DNA of 33,394 nucleotides from Terriglobia bacterium (lineage in GTDB: Bacteria; Acidobacteriota; Thermoanaerobaculia; Thermoanaerobaculales; Thermoanaerobaculaceae). Position 1 is the first letter of the stretch. Each line of letters begins with the position of its first letter. Both the position numbers and the translations under genes were made by a program. The notes beneath the pieces were generated by a model. It searched no databases. It saw nothing but the letters and a program-made list of their open reading frames with translations, and had not been told where the DNA came from. The stretch covers positions 1-33,394 of the forward strand of contig JAIQFQ010000038.1 of the NCBI GenBank assembly GCA_020073245.1. Direction: 5' to 3'. Of this stretch, positions 6,811 through 15,195 are shown piece by piece.

Positions 6811-9660
6811 CTAGCGGTACGCGAACAACATTGCGTAGATGATCCAGACCACGATCAGGAACCCCAAACCCAGCGCCGTCCACCCGAACAGCCTCACCGC
6901 CTTGATCACCACCGGCTGGTACGGCTCCTCGAGGTGCTGGTCGAGCGTGCCCGCGGCCACCAGCGCCTCGTACTCGGCAGGCTTGTCGCGCTTGAACTCC
7001 TCGATCGGCATGCGGCCCGTGAACACCACGATGTCCATCGGGAACTTCTCCGGCCGCAGGTGTGTGTTGAAGAAGTGCACCGTGAAGATGAAGCCGACGG
7101 CGAGGAGCGCCTCGTCGCTGTGGATGATCGTCGCGACGTTGATCAGCGATCCCGGGAAGAGTCGCGTGAAGACCTCGGGGAACCAGAGCATGAGGCCCGT
7201 TGATCCGATCACGAAGATGCCCCAGAACACCGCGAAGTAGTCGAATTTCTCCCAGTACGTCCACCGGCCGTACTGCGGGCGCGGCCCGCGTCCCAGGAAC
7301 CACTTGAGAGAACCCCAAAGGTCCCTGGCGTCCTTCCACGTCGGGAGCAGCGTGTTGGGGCCGGTGGCCATCTGCTTCCACGTGAGGCCTTCGCGCTTCT
7401 TGCGGTGCAGAAGGTTCCAGATGTGCGTCATGAAGATCGCGAACATCAGGCAGGCCGCCGTGCGGTGGATGTACCCCGCCGTTTCGAACCCGCCGAACAG
7501 GCGTGACAGCGTCACGGCCCAGGCGCTGTACGAGAACTTGAGGGTCATCCCGGTCAGTGCCAGGCTGATGAAGCTCACGATCATCGCGATGTGCAGCACG
7601 CGGTTGATCCGCGTGAACCGCACGTACTGGAGCGCCTTCGGGTCGTGCGCCGTCTCGTCGCGGTTGAGCTCGCGCCGCATCTGGACTGCCCGCGGGAGCC
7701 ACATCAGCGTGTGCGTGCCGCCCACGATGAACGTGCCTATCAGAAGGCTCGTCATCCCCCAGAACGTCCAAAAGAGCCACGGGTACTTCGCCGGGTCGTG
7801 GTGCGTGGCATGGGTGAGGTAGCCCGCGAAGCGCCGGGTCGCGCCGGCGTGGCACTGCCGGCACGTCGAGATCACGTTCTCCCGGGAGAGGTGGGAGCGC
7901 GGGTCGGAGGGCGGCAGGATGTCGTGCGCGCCGTGGCAGTCGTAGCACTTGGCGGTCTTGGCGTACCCCAGCTGCGAGACCTTGCCGTGGTAGGTGTCGA
8001 AGTAGGTCTTGGTCACCTGCTCATGGCACTTGCCGCAGGTCGTCGTGATCGCCAGCTTGAACCCGAGGGTGTCGGCCCGCCGGATGGTGTGGGCCGTGTG
8101 GCAGTCGCTGCACACCGGCAGCGGCTTGGTGGAGCGCGAAACCTTGACCGAGTGGATGCTCCGCTCGAAGGCTTGCTCGATCCCGTTGTGGCAGCGGCCG
8201 CAGGTGGCCGGCAGGTTGGCGTTGTTCACGCTCGAGGCGGGGTCGGCGTGCGGGAGGATCGCGTGCGAGGTGTGGCAGTCCGTGCACATCGCCGTGACCA
8301 ACAGGCCGCTCTTGAGGAGGCCCTTGCCGTGAATGCTCTCCGAGTAGTTCTCGATGATCTGGTGCTGGGTCCCCGTGTAGCGGACGGCCGCCTTTTGGCC
8401 CTCGCGGTGGCAGCGGGCACAAAGCTGCGGAACGTTGCGCGAGAACGTCGGCGAGGCCGGGTCCTTCCGCCCCAAGGTGCCGTGCGTGCCGTGGCACTCG
8501 CGGCACGTCGGCGCGTTGGAGTCGCCCTTCGCCTGAAGCTGGCCGTGCACGCTCTTCGCGTACTGCTGCGCCGGGTCGGCGTGGCAGGCGGCGCAGTCCA
8601 CCTTGTGCGTGATGGTGGCGCACGCCCGCGTCAGCGACGGCCGCACCTCGCTGTGGCACTGGCTGCAGCTCCGGCTGGCGTGGCGGGAGCCCGCCAGCTC
8701 CGCGGCGTCCACCCAGAGCGAGCGCCCGTCGGAGGAGGCCTTGATCTCCTTCTTCGCGTGGCAGGTGAGGCAGTCCTGGTCCGCCATCCCCTGCTCGTAG
8801 AACACCTTGCGCACCTTGTGTGGCTGGTGGCAGTCGGGGCACGCCGGGAGGACGTTGGCTTCCTTCTCCCACAGCTCGCCCTTAATGATCTTGCGGTGCA
8901 CCATCTCGATGGCCGAGTGGCACTTGGTGCATGTGGCCGCGATGTTCTTGCGGGCGATCGACGAGCGTTGGTCCGTGTGTGGCAGCACCAGGTGGGGCGT
9001 GTGGCAGGAGACGCAGGTAGCCGCGACGGTGAGCCCCTTCTTGAGGAGCGCCTCGCCGTGGATCGACTCCGTGTAGTTCTCGAAGATCCGGTCCTGGGGG
9101 ATATCGAAGTGCCTCTGAACGGGAGAGCCCTCGTGGTGGCACCTCCCGCACAGGAACGGGATCTTGGCCGGCGCCACCGGGGAGCGCGGGTCCCGGGCCG
9201 GGACGATGTCGTGGCCCCTCCCGTGGCAGTCGCCGCACTTCGGCGCGACCGCTTCGCCGCGAGCCTCCGCCCGGCCGTGCAGCCCGGCGGCGTGATCCCC
9301 GGCTTCCTTGCCGTGGCACGCGCCGCAGTTCGGCCTCTGCAGCGTCTCGGCGTGGGGGAACTCGGCGCCCTTGAGGTCCGCGTGACAGCCGACACAGGCG
9401 ATCTTGCCGTGCGCGGCGCCCGCGAACTTCGTCTGGTCCACGAACAACGACACCGTCCGTCCATCACGCTTCTTCGACAGGTCCTTGTCGGCGTGACAGG
9501 TGAAGCAGTCGTCGTTCTCCTGCGCCACTGCCCGGACCGGCATCAGAGCCAGCACGGCCGCCGCCAACACCCACGCCGGGGCTATCCACGGCCAGTAGGA
9601 ACGCGGCCGCCCCGAATGATGCCCACCACCGATCCAATTCGGCGGAGTTTTCTTTGACAT
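6811..9660 (-). CDS. 19-CxxCH multihaem cytochrome c fused to a b-type cytochrome membrane domain
   Basis: This 949-aa membrane protein is predicted to move electrons between the quinone pool and periplasmic or extracellular acceptors. A signal anchor spans about 22-47. Nineteen CxxCH c-haem sites begin at residues 52, 89, 112, 142, 171, 216, 244, 274, 297, 332, 356, 386, 414, 459, 487, 517, 542, 572 and 600. From about 628 several hydrophobic helices follow (about 628-650, 686-705, 732-750, 805-825, 848-865, 920-946), carrying His residues (H690, H732, H746, H847, H862) suited to b-haem ligation, as in cytochrome b561 or formate dehydrogenase gamma-type domains. The haem region is an internal duplication with an offset of about 244 residues: ENYTESIHG at 194 recurs as ENYSESIHG at 437. 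The architecture resembles CbcL-type quinol oxidases, but with about twice the haems; that comparison is inference. Start chosen at 9660 after AGGGGGG. Confidence 0.93.
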   Translation of the reverse strand: MSKKTPPNWIGGGHHSGRPRSYWPWIAPAWVLAAAVLALMPVRAVAQENDDCFTCHADKDLSKKRDGRTVSLFVDQTKFAGAAHGKIACVGCHADLKGAEFPHAETLQRPNCGACHGKEAGDHAAGLHGRAEARGEAVAPKCGDCHGRGHDIVPARDPRSPVAPAKIPFLCGRCHHEGSPVQRHFDIPQDRIFENYTESIHGEALLKKGLTVAATCVSCHTPHLVLPHTDQRSSIARKNIAATCTKCHSAIEMVHRKIIKGELWEKEANVLPACPDCHQPHKVRKVFYEQGMADQDCLTCHAKKEIKASSDGRSLWVDAAELAGSRHASRSCSQCHSEVRPSLTRACATITHKVDCAACHADPAQQYAKSVHGQLQAKGDSNAPTCRECHGTHGTLGRKDPASPTFSRNVPQLCARCHREGQKAAVRYTGTQHQIIENYSESIHGKGLLKSGLLVTAMCTDCHTSHAILPHADPASSVNNANLPATCGRCHNGIEQAFERSIHSVKVSRSTKPLPVCSDCHTAHTIRRADTLGFKLAITTTCGKCHEQVTKTYFDTYHGKVSQLGYAKTAKCYDCHGAHDILPPSDPRSHLSRENVISTCRQCHAGATRRFAGYLTHATHHDPAKYPWLFWTFWGMTSLLIGTFIVGGTHTLMWLPRAVQMRRELNRDETAHDPKALQYVRFTRINRVLHIAMIVSFISLALTGMTLKFSYSAWAVTLSRLFGGFETAGYIHRTAACLMFAIFMTHIWNLLHRKKREGLTWKQMATGPNTLLPTWKDARDLWGSLKWFLGRGPRPQYGRWTYWEKFDYFAVFWGIFVIGSTGLMLWFPEVFTRLFPGSLINVATIIHSDEALLAVGFIFTVHFFNTHLRPEKFPMDIVVFTGRMPIEEFKRDKPAEYEALVAAGTLDQHLEEPYQPVVIKAVRLFGWTALGLGFLIVVWIIYAMLFAYR

Positions 9661-9680
9661 ACCCCCCCTACCGCCACGGA

Positions 9681-9709
9681 AGAGTAATTTCTCCGTCGAA
9701 AAATGTCAA
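9681..9709 (-). promoter_or_regulatory. Sigma-70-like promoter for the cytochrome gene
   Basis: On the minus strand a perfect TTGACA (9709-9704) is followed after 17 nt by TACTCT (9686-9681), which matches the first, second and last -10 positions. Transcription would start near 9674, about 14 nt before the ATG at 9660. The surrounding DNA is AT-rich for this window (AAAAATGTCAAG, GAGTAATTTC). Confidence 0.55.
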
Positions 9710-9789
9710 GGTCACTAACTTGGGTCGCGGTGTACCCGGACAGGTACAGCCGGGAACGGCCCGAGAACCTGGATCTCCTTGATACGGTT

Positions 9790-10221
9790 CTACTTGATGT
9801 AGTAGCCAACCACCCGCCCGGTGCCATCCTTGTCCAGCACCGGCGGGATGGTTTCCACGGCCTCGGCCCAGTTCTCGAGCACGCTCTTGCACCGATCCGT
9901 CATGAACTGGCCGTCCGGACCGCCGGGCACGCTGGTCATGCGCCGGCTCACCGCAAACGTTCTACCGATCAGCTTTCCCGGGGGCTTCCCGGTCCCTTCG
10001 ACGAGCTTGATCCGGTCTTCCTTGGTGACCGCGCCATGGAAGAGTGATGCCCCTACCTCCCAGCTCTCGGCCTACTTCCCTTCGTCCACCAGCACCAGCC
10101 ACGCCTTCGAGGCCTCGCCCGCCAGCCTCTCCCCTGCCTGCTGCTGCGCCTACGTCGCGCTAACCGCGATGGCGCAGAGCGCAACTGCAAGCGTCGAAAC
10201 CATCCGCCCCAAGCTGCGCAT
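9790..10221 (-). pseudogene. DUF4019 protein pseudogene with two in-frame TAG codons
   Basis: From the ATG at 10221 to the TAG at 9792-9790 the frame never shifts over 144 codons, but TAG interrupts it at codon 24 (10152-10150) and codon 50 (10074-10072). The reading is a signal-like start (LGRMVSTLAVALCAIAV), then GEASKAWLVLVDEGK, a stop, AESWEVGASLF, VTKEDRIKLVE, SVPGGPDGQF and a KDGTGRVVGYYIK ending. It aligns with the intact paralogue at 10404-10874. Codon 24 falls at the Trp of AWAQ (TGG to TAG), and codon 50 at the Tyr of GRYLESW (TAC or TAT to TAG). Two point nonsense changes in an otherwise intact frame suggest recent inactivation, or sequencing error at one of them. It lies 182 bases downstream of the paralogue on the same strand. 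Confidence 0.8.
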
Positions 10222-10403
10222 CGGTGCCTGGGTGCGAGAACGAAACACCCGCCGTCGGCCTCGGGACACACCCTCGGGTTCGGAAGCGGGGCGGGAGCTC
10301 TGCGCGCACTCCCCAGGTGACATCCCCACGTAGCGGTCCAAACGCAGCACGCCCGGGGCTCACACGCGGTCCAAGCCGTCCGGCGCGCACCCCCGCGTCA
10401 CCG

Positions 10404-10874
10404 CTAGGGCGCTTTGATGTTGTAGCCGGAGACCCTCCAGGCACCGTCCCTCTGCAGCATCGGTGTGATGGTCTCGAGCTGCTCCTTCACTCCCTTGGGC
10501 ATGTTCTGGAAGACGGTCTTGAACACGACGACGACGTATTCGCCCTTCGGCGCGTACTCCAGGTCCGTCGTGTACCTCTTCATCGCGAGTGTGCGCGATT
10601 TGACGTACCCGAGCGGTGTCCGCGCGTTGACCAGCCTCGCGTCCCACTTCTCCCTGGTCACCACGCTCCTGAAGTATGGGGCGGCCGCGTCCCAGCTCTC
10701 GAGGTACCTGCCCGCATCGACGAGCCCGAGCCATGCCTTGGCGGCGTCGACCGCCTTCTTCTCCGCCTCCTCCGCCTTCTTACCCGCGTCCCCGGTCTGC
10801 GCCCAGGCGGGACTCCACGCCACGAGACAGGCCACTGCCACAACCGCGCCGGCAACCAACCTCGAGCTCCGCAT
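10404..10874 (-). CDS. DUF4019 domain-containing exported protein (156 aa)
   Basis: This is a small periplasmic protein of unknown function. A signal peptide covers residues 1-25 with a likely cut after AWA in PAWAQTG. The mature part starts with an Ala/Lys/Glu-rich helix (GKKAEEAEKKAVDAAKAWL), then WDAAAPYFRSVVTREKW, the segment RTPLGYVKSRTL, the strand GEYVVVVFKTVF and the ending RDGAWRVSGYNIKAP. This order matches the DUF4019 family, whose members are often found with DUF4440 or NTF2-like annotations. The GAGGAGGGG ribosome-binding sequence before the ATG at 10874 is excellent. The gene is divergent from the aldehyde oxidoreductase operon (157-bp gap) and precedes a decayed copy of itself and the cytochrome gene. 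A functional link to either is not shown. Confidence 0.85.
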   Translation of the reverse strand: MRSSRLVAGAVVAVACLVAWSPAWAQTGDAGKKAEEAEKKAVDAAKAWLGLVDAGRYLESWDAAAPYFRSVVTREKWDARLVNARTPLGYVKSRTLAMKRYTTDLEYAPKGEYVVVVFKTVFQNMPKGVKEQLETITPMLQRDGAWRVSGYNIKAP

Positions 10875-11031
10875 TGTCCCCTCCTCACTCTATTCAAAGG
10901 TACACCCTTCCCGGGCGGAGGTCGAGTCCCCGGCGACCGCGATACCCGGGTCACGGTTCTCAAGTAGAATCGTGCAGGACCAGCGCCTATGCAGCATCCC
11001 ACCTCAGCCCGGTTCGGACAGGGAGGTCGCG

Positions 11032-11658
11032 ATGGGACACGATCATGATGACGGTAAGGGCGGTTGTCCGCACGGTGTGAGCCGGCGTGGTTTCTTCACC
11101 GCCGTTGGTGCGGGCGCCATCGGAGCGGCGACCCTCGGACGGGCACAGGCGCCCGCCGCGGCCCCGGCTGCCAGCGCCGGGGAGCCCACGAAGGTGACGC
11201 TCCACGTCAACGGCCGCGCCCATACGATTCTCGCGGAACCGCGCTGGACGCTCCTCTTCGTCCTGCGGGAGCAGCTCGGTCTGACGGGGACCAAGGTGGG
11301 GTGCGAGCGGGGTGAGTGCGGCGCCTGCACCGTGCTTCTCGACGGCGTGCCGCGCTACGCCTGCATGACGCTGGCGTTCGAAGCGGTCGGGAGGGAGATC
11401 ACGACCCTCGAGGGCCTCATGGTCGGCGAGCAGCTCGGGCCAGTGCAGCAGGCGTTCCTCGCCGAGGATGCCTACCAGTGCGGCTACTGCACCCCCGGCC
11501 AGATCATGGCGGCGGAGGGCCTCCTGCGGACCAACGCCGAACCGTCGCTCGCCCAGATCCGGACCGGGATGAGCGGAAACCTGTGTCGTTGCGGCGCCTA
11601 CGCCCACATCTTCAAGGCGGTCAAGCGAGGCTCCGAGCTCAAGAAGGCGGGGAGGTGA
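11032..11658 (+). CDS. Tat-exported [2Fe-2S] subunit of a periplasmic aldehyde oxidoreductase (PaoA-like)
   Basis: This 208-aa iron-sulfur subunit belongs to a molybdenum hydroxylase complex and passes electrons from the molybdopterin subunit to FAD. The frame is open far upstream, but AGGGAGGT before the ATG at 11032 sets the start. SRRGFF (17-22) and a hydrophobic stretch to about 40 form a twin-arginine signal, so the assembled complex is exported. The plant-ferredoxin-type cluster is ligated by C91, C96, C99 and C111 (CERGECGAC...C). The second cluster is ligated by C150, C153, C185 and C187 (CGYC...CRC). The N-terminus before the Tat motif is unusually rich in His and Asp (GHDHDD) with one CPH. 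It is the first gene of three (A-C-B order), with 3 bases to the next gene. A TAGAAT at 10965-10970 could be part of its promoter but has no good -35. Confidence 0.9.
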   Translation: MGHDHDDGKGGCPHGVSRRGFFTAVGAGAIGAATLGRAQAPAAAPAASAGEPTKVTLHVNGRAHTILAEPRWTLLFVLREQLGLTGTKVGCERGECGACTVLLDGVPRYACMTLAFEAVGREITTLEGLMVGEQLGPVQQAFLAEDAYQCGYCTPGQIMAAEGLLRTNAEPSLAQIRTGMSGNLCRCGAYAHIFKAVKRGSELKKAGR

Positions 11659-11661
11659 CCC

Positions 11662-13971
11662 GTGAAGACCCCCGAGCTCTACTTCATCAACGAAGCCGTA
11701 CCCGACACAGCCCTGCCGCAGGTGAAGCCCGAACCGTGGGCCGCGACCCGTGTGGTGGGCACCGCGCAGCCGCGCGTCGACGGCTATGAGCGGATGAGCG
11801 GTACCGCGGTCTACCCATCGGACCTGGTGCTCCCCGATATGCTCCACGCCGCCGTGCTGCGCTGCCCCCACGCTCACGCACGCGTGCGGAGGGTCGATGC
11901 ATCGGCGGCGGCCGGGATGCCGGGGGTTCGCTCGGTGATCACGGGTGACGCCGCGGCTGCAGACCTGCGCTGGAACTACGGTCGCAACGTTTTCACGAAG
12001 CTGTTCGACCCGCACTGCCGGTTCGAGGGCGAGGCGGTGGCCGCGGTCGCGGCCGAGACGCCGCAGCAGGCTTGGGACGCGCTGCGCGCCATCTCCGTCG
12101 ACTACGAGGTGTTGCCGTTCGTCGTCGACGAGCGTCGGGCGCTCGATGTGGGTGCGCCTGCCTTGCACGAGGGCGGCAACCGGGTCGGCGACGTGGAGCG
12201 GTACGAGCGCGGCGACGTCACGAAGGGGTTCGCCGCCGCTGACAAGGTCGTCGAGCTCGAGTTTCGCACCGCGGCCGAGATCCACACCCCGATGGAGCTG
12301 CACGGGTGCGTCGCGCGCTGGGACGGTCCGCGCTTGACGATCTGGGAGTCCACCCAGGGTGTCTATCCGGTCCAGCAACGAGTCGCGGGCGTGCTCGAGA
12401 TGCCCCTTGCCAACGTCCGTGTCATCGGGAGCTACATGGGTGGCGGCTTCGGCTCGAAGCTCCAGGCCGACAAGTACAACATCGTGGCGGCGGTGCTCGC
12501 CCGGCTGACCGCGAGGCCGGTCAAGCTCTTCCTCACCCGCGAGGAGACGTTCCTCTGCGTCGGCAACCGGCCGCCCGCCAACATGCGCCTGAAGGCGGGG
12601 GCCCGCAAGGACGGGACGCTGACGGCGCTCGAGATGACCTGCACCGGGACCGGCGGCGCCTATCCAGCGGGCGGCACGTCTCTGGTGGACTGGCTGGTCC
12701 GCGACCTTTACGCCTGCCCGAACGTGCACACCGAGCTGACCGACGTGTACATCAACGGCGGGCCGTCGCGGCCGTTCCGGGCACCCGGCCACCCGCAGGG
12801 CGCCTGGGCGCTCGAGCAAACCATCGATGCGCTCGCCGACGCCATCGGGATGGATGCGATCGAGCTGCGTCTGAAGAACGTCCCTACCGTCAGCCAGACG
12901 CGCGAGGGTCGGCCGCCGTACACGACCACGGGTCTGACCCGGTGCCTCACGGAGGGCGCGAAGGCGTTCGGCTGGCGGGACGCGAAGCGCCACCCCAAGG
13001 GCGACGGCCCGGTCAAGCGCGGCGTCGGGGCGGCCGCGTGCCTCTGGGTCGCGGGCAGCGGCGGACCGCCCAGCACCGTCATCGTGAAGCTGTTCGCCGA
13101 CGGCTCCGCGAACCTCAACATGGGCGCCTCCGACATCGGAACCGGCACGAAGACGGTCATGGCGATGGTGGTGGCCGAGGAGCTCGGGGTGGCGCTGGAC
13201 AAGATCCAGATCGAGAACGCCGACACCGCCACCACGGAGTACGCGACGGCGTCCGGCGGCAGCAAGACCGTCCCGACGGAGTCCCCGGCGGTGCGGGACG
13301 CAGCGCTCGCCGTGAAGCGCCAGCTCTTCGATCTCGCAGCCGACGAGCTGAAGGTGCCGGCCTCCGAGCTCGCCATCGACGGCGAGGACGTCGTGTCGAA
13401 GAAGGACCAAAAGGTTCGGAAGAAGATCGCCGAACTCGCAGGGTTCCGGCGCCGGGGCGTCCTCGTAGGCGTCGGGACGCGCGGCCCGAACCCCGAGAAC
13501 AAGGTCGTCAATCCCTTCGCCGCCCAGTTCTGCGAGGTCGAGGTGGACACCCGCACCGGCGAGGTCCGCGTACTGCGTTTCCTCTCCGCTCACGACAGCG
13601 GCCGCGTCATGAACCCCCTCACCTTCGAGAGCCAGGTGATCGGCGGCGTGACGATGGGGATCGGACTGGCCCTCACTGAACAGCGGGTGTTCGACCGCCA
13701 GACCGGGAAGGTCGTGAACCGGAACTGGCACGACTACAAGATCCCGACCGCGATGGACGTCCCGGCCGATATCACCTCGTTGCCGGTTGCGCCTCCGGAC
13801 GACGAGGCCAATACCACCGGTACCAAGGGCCTCGGCGAGCCGGTCACGATCCCGACCGCCGCGGCGGTCGCCAACGCGGTCCACGACGCGATCGGCATCC
13901 GCGTGACGGAGTCACCGATCAGCCCGATGCGGCTGGTTGCGCTCCTGACCGAAAAGCGCGCGGGGAGGTGA
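11662..13971 (+). CDS. Molybdopterin-binding catalytic subunit of aldehyde oxidoreductase (PaoC-like)
   Basis: This 769-aa catalytic subunit of the xanthine dehydrogenase family oxidises an aldehyde (or other C-H substrate) with water at a molybdenum cofactor. It begins with GTG at 11662, using the GGAGGT that overlaps the stop of the preceding gene. Family motifs are RVDGYERMSGTAVYPSD near residue 38, GGGFGSK at 260-266 (cofactor site), FRAPGHPQGAWALEQ in the middle, the segment MGASDIGTGTKT, and GLGEP at 723-727, where E726 is the expected catalytic base. It has no signal peptide of its own; export with the Tat-bearing small subunit is known for E. coli PaoABC and inferred here. Substrate cannot be read from sequence: aldehydes are most likely, isoquinoline or purines less so. 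No XdhC/PaoD-type maturation gene is visible nearby. Confidence 0.92.
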   Translation: MKTPELYFINEAVPDTALPQVKPEPWAATRVVGTAQPRVDGYERMSGTAVYPSDLVLPDMLHAAVLRCPHAHARVRRVDASAAAGMPGVRSVITGDAAAADLRWNYGRNVFTKLFDPHCRFEGEAVAAVAAETPQQAWDALRAISVDYEVLPFVVDERRALDVGAPALHEGGNRVGDVERYERGDVTKGFAAADKVVELEFRTAAEIHTPMELHGCVARWDGPRLTIWESTQGVYPVQQRVAGVLEMPLANVRVIGSYMGGGFGSKLQADKYNIVAAVLARLTARPVKLFLTREETFLCVGNRPPANMRLKAGARKDGTLTALEMTCTGTGGAYPAGGTSLVDWLVRDLYACPNVHTELTDVYINGGPSRPFRAPGHPQGAWALEQTIDALADAIGMDAIELRLKNVPTVSQTREGRPPYTTTGLTRCLTEGAKAFGWRDAKRHPKGDGPVKRGVGAAACLWVAGSGGPPSTVIVKLFADGSANLNMGASDIGTGTKTVMAMVVAEELGVALDKIQIENADTATTEYATASGGSKTVPTESPAVRDAALAVKRQLFDLAADELKVPASELAIDGEDVVSKKDQKVRKKIAELAGFRRRGVLVGVGTRGPNPENKVVNPFAAQFCEVEVDTRTGEVRVLRFLSAHDSGRVMNPLTFESQVIGGVTMGIGLALTEQRVFDRQTGKVVNRNWHDYKIPTAMDVPADITSLPVAPPDDEANTTGTKGLGEPVTIPTAAAVANAVHDAIGIRVTESPISPMRLVALLTEKRAGR

Positions 13972-13974
13972 GCG

Positions 13975-14946
13975 ATGCTGCCCAACTTCAACTACGTCCG
14001 ACCCTCCAGCCTCGCCGATGCGGTGCGTCAGCTTTCAACCCCGAACGCCCGGGTGCACGCCGGCGGGACCGACCTCCTCGGCTGCCTGCGCGACGGCGTG
14101 TTCGCCGCAGACACCCTGGTGAGCCTTTCGGCCATCGAGGAGCTGCGGGGCATCAGGCCCTCCCTCGACGGCGGCCTGGCGATCGGTGCCATGACGACGC
14201 TCTCCGAGGTGGCTGCGGATCCGCGTGTCGCCGACCGCTACCCGGTGCTGTCGCGGGCGGTCGCCGCGGCCGCGAGCCCGCAGCTCCGCAACCAGGGGAC
14301 GATCGGCGGCAACATCTGCCAGCGTCCGCGCTGCTGGTACTACCGGGCGGACTTCCACTGCGCACGCAAGGGCGGCGAGAAGTGCTACGCCGCCGAGGGC
14401 GAGAACCAGTTCCACTGCATCTTCGGCGGCGAGGTCTGCTTCTACGTCCACCCCTCGGACGTCGCCCCGGCGCTGGTCGCTCTCGAGGCCCTCGTCAGGA
14501 TCTCGGGTCCCGCGGGAGCTCGCTCGGTTTCGGCCGAAACGTTCTTCGTCCCCCCCTCCAAGGATTACACGCGCGAAACGGTTTTGGGCCCCGGCGAGAT
14601 CGTGACGGAGGTCGTGCTGCCGGCCCAGCCGCGCGGAACACGCGGCAGCTACCGCAAGGTGAGGGCGAGGGGGGCGTGGGACTTCGCGCTCGCAGGGGCG
14701 GCCGTGGTGGCCACGCTTACCGATGGCCGCGTGACGCGGGCCCGCATCGTGCTTTCCGGTGTCGCCCCAATCCCGTGGCGCGTGCCCGCTGCCGAGCGTG
14801 TGCTCGTGGGACAGCGCCTCTCGGCGAAATCCGCGGCTCGGGCCGCGGCAACGGCGGTCGAGGGCGCCCAACCGCTGGCGCAGAACGCCTACAAGGTCGA
14901 GATGCTTCGAGGCGCGGTCGAGGAGGCCCTCGCGGCGCTCCTCTGA
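13975..14946 (+). CDS. FAD and [4Fe-4S] subunit of aldehyde oxidoreductase (PaoB-like)
   Basis: This 323-aa FAD-binding (subunit M) protein accepts electrons from the iron-sulfur subunit. The ATG at 13975 follows GGGAGGTGAGCG, 3 bases after the previous stop. The FAD fold shows ARVHAGGTDLLG near residues 25-36 and NQGTIGGNICQRPRC at 106-120. Six cysteines cluster between 115 and 155 (C115, C120, C129, C137, C148, C155). The pattern CxRPRCWYYR followed by spaced Cys residues matches the extra [4Fe-4S] insertion of PaoB and of the 4-hydroxybenzoyl-CoA reductase beta subunit, so a cluster here is likely; which four ligate is not certain. It is the last gene of the operon. No clear terminator follows; a dispersed repeat starts 124 bases downstream. 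Confidence 0.9.
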   Translation: MLPNFNYVRPSSLADAVRQLSTPNARVHAGGTDLLGCLRDGVFAADTLVSLSAIEELRGIRPSLDGGLAIGAMTTLSEVAADPRVADRYPVLSRAVAAAASPQLRNQGTIGGNICQRPRCWYYRADFHCARKGGEKCYAAEGENQFHCIFGGEVCFYVHPSDVAPALVALEALVRISGPAGARSVSAETFFVPPSKDYTRETVLGPGEIVTEVVLPAQPRGTRGSYRKVRARGAWDFALAGAAVVATLTDGRVTRARIVLSGVAPIPWRVPAAERVLVGQRLSAKSAARAAATAVEGAQPLAQNAYKVEMLRGAVEEALAALL

Positions 14947-15070
14947 GCTCGTCACCGACGCGACGCCGTTGCGCTCAGAGAGCCAGTGCCACGCCGCCGT
15001 TCGCTCCAACGTAGGGTCTTCGGTGTCGTGGCGAGGCCCCGAGCGCCGTGAGGGACCGTGGGAAACCAGT

Positions 15071-15162
15071 GTCATCGCAAAAAATTCCGCTAGAGGCGGG
15101 ACGACGTGGCGATCTCGCTGGACGTCACGGGAGTGCTTCGTCGCTTCGCTCCTCGCAATGAC
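15071..15162. repeat. Dispersed palindromic repeat with inverted ends (GTCATYGC...GCAATGAC)
   Basis: The 92-bp segment starts GTCATCGC and ends GCAATGAC, inverted ends with one mismatch. Internally it contains GCTTCGTCGCTTCGCTCC and GGCGGGACGACGTGGCGATC. I recognise this wording (GCGAGGAGCGAAGCGACGAAGC on the other strand) as a short repeat seen between genes in many unrelated bacterial genomes. It lies between the convergent ends of the aldehyde oxidoreductase operon and uvrC, the usual setting for such elements, and may act as a shared terminator or be a non-autonomous MITE-like element. Confidence 0.65.
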
Positions 15163-15195
15163 ACCGCCTTCTCCGGGACGGACGGTGGTTCGGGA

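Noticed and set aside
6811..9660. A CRISPR-like or tandem DNA repeat signal from the regularly spaced GTGGCA-type words
   Set aside because: The words are the reverse complement of CxxCH codons within one reading frame; spacing is irregular and the protein explains them.
9790..10221. Recoding of TAG as pyrrolysine or another amino acid in the DUF4019 copy
   Set aside because: TAG is used as an ordinary stop for other genes here (cytochrome, ppdK), there is no pyl gene in view, and the paralogue has unrelated residues (Trp, Tyr) at the two sites. Nonsense mutation is simpler.
10987..13884. A 965-codon minus-strand open frame opposite the aldehyde oxidoreductase genes, and similar long antisense frames at 1686-4481 (+), 7591-9657 (+) and 24220-27102 (+)
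   Set aside because: They lie opposite well-supported genes, are Arg/Val/Leu/Asp-rich with no recognisable motifs, and lack good ribosome-binding sites. Such frames are expected in GC-rich DNA.
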